This document shows positions 47,325 to 51,240 of a DNA stretch of 51,240 nucleotides, one piece after another. Location of the stretch: positions 1 to 51,240 of the forward strand of contig JBKQTE010000052.1 in the NCBI GenBank assembly GCA_052143315.1, given 5' to 3'. Positions within the stretch are counted from its first letter, which is position 1. Each line of letters opens with the position of its first letter. Source of the stretch: DASZIT01 sp052143315. Lineage in GTDB: Bacteria; Actinomycetota; Acidimicrobiia; Acidimicrobiales; RAAP-2. The translations under genes were made by a program, and so were the position numbers. Under the pieces are notes generated by a model, which saw nothing but the letters and a program-made list of their open reading frames with translations, was not told the origin of the DNA and searched no databases.

Positions 47325-50300
47325 ACGTTTCGTTCACCTCGGAGCTGGCCGTTGGAGCCAATCGCGGGACAGTGTGCGGCGCCGACCGGAGAGCGGCGGC
47401 GTGACAGAACCAGGGCGAGCATGCCGAGGGCGACGAAGACGGCGGCGCAGGAGACGAGCCCCGACACATCGATGCCCGTGACGGCCAAGGTCCCGTTCGT
47501 CGTGATGGAGGTGGAGGCGCAGGCCTGGGCTGCGCTATCGGTGCAGGGATCGGTGATGACGGTCGGGCCGGCGCCGGGCGGCGCGGTGACGCTGATCCGG
47601 TTCGTCAGTGTCCCGGTGGCACCGGCGAGGACCGTGCCCACCAGCGTGAGGGTCGCGGTCGCCCCTGGGGACACCAGGGGAACCGTCCAGAGCAACGTGA
47701 CGAGATCGAACGTGCCCGATCCGTTCGTGTTCGCCGACGTGAACGCCAGCGCCGATGGAGGGAGCTCCTGGATCTCGACGTCGGTGGCATCCCCGGTGCC
47801 GGTGTTGGCCACTGTGATGGTGTAGGTCAGGCTGGCGCCGATCGCAGCGCTTTGCGAGTTCACCGTCTTGCCCACCACGAGTTGCGGCGTCCCGGGGATC
47901 CACGTGGTTGCGCACGACTGGTTGGGGTTGTCTGCACAAGGCTGCTCGACGACCGGAGATGGGTCACCGGGTGGAGTCGTCACGGCGAAACGATTGATCT
48001 GAGTTGTGTTGTCGGTTCCCTGGTTGACCGTGACCGTGATGGTCAGCGTGTAGATCGCACCCTGAGGGACCGTTCCGATGGTCCAGATGCCCGACGTCGG
48101 CGAGTAGGAGCCGATGCCGCCGGTGTCGGCGGTCACCAGGGTGACACCCGCCGGCAGCAGGTCCTGGGCGCTGACCGCGGTGGCGTCGGCGGAGCCAGTG
48201 TTGCCCACAGACATGGAGTACGTGAGCGTCTGGCCGATGACCGCGGTCTCGGCATCGACGGCCTTGGATTGTGTGAGCTGGGGTATGCCCGGCACCGTGG
48301 TGGTGGCGCACGAGGATTCCTCGTCGGGGCTCGGACAGGGATTGTTCACGACCAACGGGGGAGGATCGGGGGGCTCGACGACCTGGAAGGCGTTCACGAG
48401 CGTGGAGCCGGCGGCCTGGGGTTCGAGGGTCGCCGTCACCGTGAGCGTCGCCGTCGCACCGGCGGCGATCGTCCCGATGTTCCACGCACCGGTCGTGGCG
48501 TCGAAGGTCCCGAGGCCGTTGGTGTCCGCACTGACGAAGCTGGCGCCTGCCGGCAGCGCGTCTTGGGCCACGACGCCCGTCGCATCGCCGGTCCCGGTGT
48601 TGGCCAGGGTCATGGTGTAGGTAAGCGTCGCACCGACGGGGGCGCTGGCCTGGTCGACGGTCTTGTTCTGGACCAGCCGGGGTACGCCGGGGACGGTCGT
48701 CGAGGCGCACGACTCGGTCGGCACGTCCGAGCACGCTTCGAGGACGATCACCGGGATCCCGGTGGAGGTGATTATGAAGCGGTTGATCTGGGTGCTGGCT
48801 TCCGCTCCAGTGTTCACGGTGGCGGTGATCGTGAGGGTCGCCGACGTGCCGCTGGCCACGGTCCCGATGCTCCAGACGCCCGTCGCGGGGTCGTAGCTGC
48901 CGGCTCCATGGGTGTCCGCCGCAACGAAGGTGACGCCCGGAGGAAGCGTGTCGGTGGCCGTGACGCCGGTGGCGTCCGCCGTCCCGTCGTTGGCCACTCC
49001 CATGGTGTAGGTCAGGGTGTCGCCGGGCACCGCCGTGGTCTGGTCCACGCTCTTGGACTGAACGAGCTCAGGCGACCCGGGGGGCGGCAGGATGTCGGTG
49101 GTGGCGCACGATTGCGCAGCGTCATCGGGGCACGGGTTCTCGACCTCGGGCGGGCCGACGCCCGGCGGTGGGCTCACTGCGAACCGATCGACCAGGGTCG
49201 TGCCCTCGGTGCCCCTATTGACGGTGGCGGTCACCGTCAGGGTCTCGGTGGCGCCGACGGCGACCGTCCCCACGGTCCACACCCCGTTCGTCGAGTCGAA
49301 GGTTCCCGTCGATGCAGTCGCGGAGACGAACGTGGCACCTGCGGGCAGCGTCTCGGTCGCTGTCACGCCGGTGGCGTCCGCCGTGCCGGTGTTACCGACG
49401 GTCATGGTGTACGTCAGGGTGTCGCTCTCGTGGGCCGTCGCGGCGTTGACGGTCTTGTCCTGGGTGAGGGCGGGAGCGCCCAGCTCGGTGTTGGTGATCC
49501 CGCAACTGACCGTGGCACCGGCCACCAGGGTCACCGCATTGCCGCTGACGGTCGCTCCCGTACACGACCAGGCCGAGGGGCTGTAGCCGTCGGGTCCGTC
49601 GAGCTCGGACAGGAGGTAGGTCCCTGGGGCGACCTTGGCGCCCGTGACCGCGCTCGAGCCGTCGGTCCCCGAGATCGTCTGGGGTCCGGCGGCCTGGAGG
49701 GTCCAGTCGGCCGGGTCGGCATCACCACCGAAGGTGTTGTCGACGGTCTTGGTCAGGGTCAATGTGGCCGGGATCAGCGAGTTCACCACGGTGCAGCTCA
49801 GGATCTGGCGGGATCCGATCGGCACACTGAACCCGGTCGCACCACTATTGGTCGAGGTAACGGGGTTGCCCCCCGAGGTACAGACCGCATTCGATCCGTT
49901 CTGTTGGACCAGCTGGTACCCGGTCTGCTGCGTCTCGCTGACGGTGGCGGTGCTGTTGTCGGGGACCGCGAAGTTCACAGTTCCGTTACTCGAGGTGAGA
50001 CCTGAAGGTGGGGTGACGGGACCTCGGCTATTCGTGGCGGAGAAGGTCCATCCGACCCCCGGGCTCGTCGTTCCGTTCAGGTTGCGGATCTGCTTGACCA
50101 CGGTGATCGTCCCTTGGCACGCAGCAGTGGCGATGGAGACGAGCGTGTCCTGGAGGGCATCCCAGTTCGTGATGAAGTAGTCGGAGTTCTCGGTCGGTCC
50201 TGAGATGTACTTGAGGCGCTGCACGGAGGGGCCGGTCGTGTTGGAGACCCCGACGGCGATGACGCGGGTGCCGGTCGCCTTCACGGCGTTGGCCGAAGTG

Positions 50301-50917
50301 ATGGCGGCGTTGACCGTTGTGTCGTCGGTCGAGGTGCCGCTGCCGTTGTTGTTCGGTCCCCAGGTGGTGGGGTCCCCGTCGGTGATGAAGAGCACAGCGT
50401 CGTAGTGCGGTTGACCTGAGGCGACCAGCTGCGACAACCCCTGGTCCCAATTCGTTCCCCCGGAGGCCGACGCCACCCGTGTGAGCCCGGCGATGCGCTG
50501 GTTGACCGTCGTGGCGCCGCCTGGCGTGGCGATGGGGGTCGCCGGGAGGGCGTAGTTGGCTGCGGGTTGGCTGCCGGGAATGGTCGGGTGGTTCACCGTG
50601 CCACCCGACCCGTTCGTGGCGGGGGCGAACGTGGCAAAGGTGTAGACACCGACATGCGACGGCGTGCCCTGCAGGGAGGTCACCAGGTTGATGGAGGCCT
50701 GGCGCATTTGGGTGAACTGAGGCGCCGTGATGGAGTTCGAGAGGTCGAAATCGAGCGCGAGATTGATCCCACAGCTCGCGGGCAACGGCGGATTGGGCGC
50801 AGGCGTCACCGTGATGGCAGCCGTGGCCGGCGGCGACCCCGCCAGCGTGACGAAACCACAGGCGATCAGGACCAGGGTGGCCAGAAGAGCCAGCATCTCT
50901 CGAAGCCGCGTCGGCAC
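47303..50917 (-). CDS. Large surface protein: VWA, prealbumin-like and DUF11 repeats, LAVTG anchor
   Basis: 1204 residues from GTG 50917 (AGGGGGA lies about 10 nt upstream). Signal peptide (MLALLATLVLIACGF...ATAA). A VWA domain at about 40-250 with MIDAS DLSNS, TNWDQGL and ITDGDPT. Two prealbumin/SpaA-like domains (VVKQIRNLNGTT..., LTKTVDNTFGGD...). Five DUF11-type repeats of roughly 130-145 residues, each closing with a Cys pair before a short linker. The C-terminal end has LAVTG (1144-1148), a hydrophobic helix and RRR, like a class E sortase signal, but with a further 29-residue tail. Likely a wall-anchored adhesion or pilus-type protein. No sortase gene is in the window. Confidence 0.85.
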   Translation of the reverse strand: MPTRLREMLALLATLVLIACGFVTLAGSPPATAAITVTPAPNPPLPASCGINLALDFDLSNSITAPQFTQMRQASINLVTSLQGTPSHVGVYTFATFAPATNGSGGTVNHPTIPGSQPAANYALPATPIATPGGATTVNQRIAGLTRVASASGGTNWDQGLSQLVASGQPHYDAVLFITDGDPTTWGPNNNGSGTSTDDTTVNAAITSANAVKATGTRVIAVGVSNTTGPSVQRLKYISGPTENSDYFITNWDALQDTLVSIATAACQGTITVVKQIRNLNGTTSPGVGWTFSATNSRGPVTPPSGLTSSNGTVNFAVPDNSTATVSETQQTGYQLVQQNGSNAVCTSGGNPVTSTNSGATGFSVPIGSRQILSCTVVNSLIPATLTLTKTVDNTFGGDADPADWTLQAAGPQTISGTDGSSAVTGAKVAPGTYLLSELDGPDGYSPSAWSCTGATVSGNAVTLVAGATVSCGITNTELGAPALTQDKTVNAATAHESDTLTYTMTVGNTGTADATGVTATETLPAGATFVSATASTGTFDSTNGVWTVGTVAVGATETLTVTATVNRGTEGTTLVDRFAVSPPPGVGPPEVENPCPDDAAQSCATTDILPPPGSPELVQSKSVDQTTAVPGDTLTYTMGVANDGTADATGVTATDTLPPGVTFVAADTHGAGSYDPATGVWSIGTVASGTSATLTITATVNTGAEASTQINRFIITSTGIPVIVLEACSDVPTESCASTTVPGVPRLVQNKTVDQASAPVGATLTYTMTLANTGTGDATGVVAQDALPAGASFVSADTNGLGTFDATTGAWNIGTIAAGATATLTVTATLEPQAAGSTLVNAFQVVEPPDPPPLVVNNPCPSPDEESSCATTTVPGIPQLTQSKAVDAETAVIGQTLTYSMSVGNTGSADATAVSAQDLLPAGVTLVTADTGGIGSYSPTSGIWTIGTVPQGAIYTLTITVTVNQGTDNTTQINRFAVTTPPGDPSPVVEQPCADNPNQSCATTWIPGTPQLVVGKTVNSQSAAIGASLTYTITVANTGTGDATDVEIQELPPSALAFTSANTNGSGTFDLVTLLWTVPLVSPGATATLTLVGTVLAGATGTLTNRISVTAPPGAGPTVITDPCTDSAAQACASTSITTNGTLAVTGIDVSGLVSCAAVFVALGMLALVLSRRRSPVGAAHCPAIGSNGQLRGERNVQGASSP
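47430..49540 (-). repeat. Five DUF11-type repeats in the surface protein
   Basis: Each unit has a TLTYTMxVxNTGxxDATxV start, a VSADTNGxGTFD-like middle, GTVAxGATxTLTVTATVN, then a Cys pair such as CPDDAAQSC, CSDVPTESC, CPSPDEESSC, CADNPNQSC and CTDSAAQAC. The Cys pairs probably form a disulfide. Units share clear similarity but differ in sequence, so the DNA repeats are old. Confidence 0.8.
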
Positions 50918-51240
50918 CGTGTTGTGTCCCCCTGACTGGCGACCGCTCCAGCGTTCCACCGGTGTGTGACCCTCAATGTATCGGCACGAATTGGCCTGGC
51001 GATAAGTGCCCTGACATGCCATTCTCCGAGAAACAGGGAGCGGATTTGCCGGTTGAGTCGATCCACGCTTGGAGATCCCGATGTCCTGCAGCAGGACCAG
51101 AGACATTCTGAGGAAAGCCAGGCAATGTGCGACGTCAGGAGCCCTACGGCCAGGAAGTGGACGAAGCGGCACCGCCAGGATCGTCGAGAAACTCGGCAAT
51201 GCGGCGGTCCACCGCGGGCAATGTCGTCACGAATGATTCG
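50918..51240 (-). promoter_or_regulatory. Upstream region of the surface-protein gene
   Basis: About 320 nt without a gene I can support. A perfect 15-nt odd palindrome GTCCTGC-A-GCAGGAC lies at 51083-51097 and could be an operator or hairpin. The in-frame extension of the surface protein through here is shadow-like. The right edge ends the window. Confidence 0.3.

Noticed and set aside
47852..50005. A 717-codon plus-strand frame across the surface protein
   Set aside because: Gly/Arg/Val repetitive translation with no motifs. The minus strand has a signal peptide, VWA and repeats.

Overview
The window is very GC-rich DNA (about 70% by eye) with actinobacterial gene style: many GTG starts, ATGA/GTGA overlaps, and promoters with a TANNNT -10 placed 5-7 nt before the start codon. 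A 42-residue repeat of the GYWLVARDGGIFSFGDAAFYG type fused to NlpC/P60, a cobalamin-dependent nrdJ, a PimB-like mannosyltransferase and a LAVTG-type surface protein suggest an actinomycetota lineage near Acidimicrobiia. That assignment is inference from style and families. No plasmid, phage or CRISPR feature was seen.

Layout. 1-890 is the 3' end of an SGNH acyltransferase. 931-1922 is a two-gene hypothetical/lipoprotein operon. 1971-2799 is an inositol-phosphatase family gene whose stop codon lies inside a tRNA-Val(UAC). 2950-3415 has an ABM-domain protein followed by a RelE toxin remnant. 3661-18441 is a surface-glycan block: GT2, GT2, a GT2/polytopic membrane fusion, a small membrane protein, a CE4 deacetylase and two secreted GH16 enzymes. 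These are followed by an ATP-grasp/flippase fusion on the opposite strand, a PAS-GGDEF diguanylate cyclase and a second SGNH acyltransferase.

18593-28954 is mixed: an Anbu proteasome-like protease, a divergent Rrf2 regulator/NAD-binding pair, DUF5995, the tldD/tldE pair (with a possible 12-codon upstream ORF), an alpha/beta hydrolase, a variant PRPP synthetase, the repeat-NlpC protein, an AlkA-type glycosylase and a small DUF2510-like protein. 29126-43731 is mostly housekeeping metabolism and envelope genes: serine hydrolase, a bacterial PH-domain pair, acyl-CoA synthetase, 2-hydroxyacid dehydrogenase, queG with the PimB-like gene, SRPBCC, LLM, aminotransferase, TetR, PlsC, ACT and glpK.

43819-46878 holds a strong promoter with an NrdR-like palindrome and nrdJ. 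46879-47324 contains dehydrogenase remnants. 47303-50917 encodes a 1204-residue VWA/repeat surface protein on the minus strand.

How it may fit together: the 3.6-18.4 kb block looks like a machine for building, exporting, trimming and acylating a surface polysaccharide, with c-di-GMP as a possible control layer. PlsC, glpK and the PimB-like enzyme add lipid and glycolipid supply. The least ordinary items are the ATP-grasp/flippase fusion, the GT2/membrane fusion, the orphan Anbu protease, the uORF coupled to tldD, and the consistent leaderless promoter layout.
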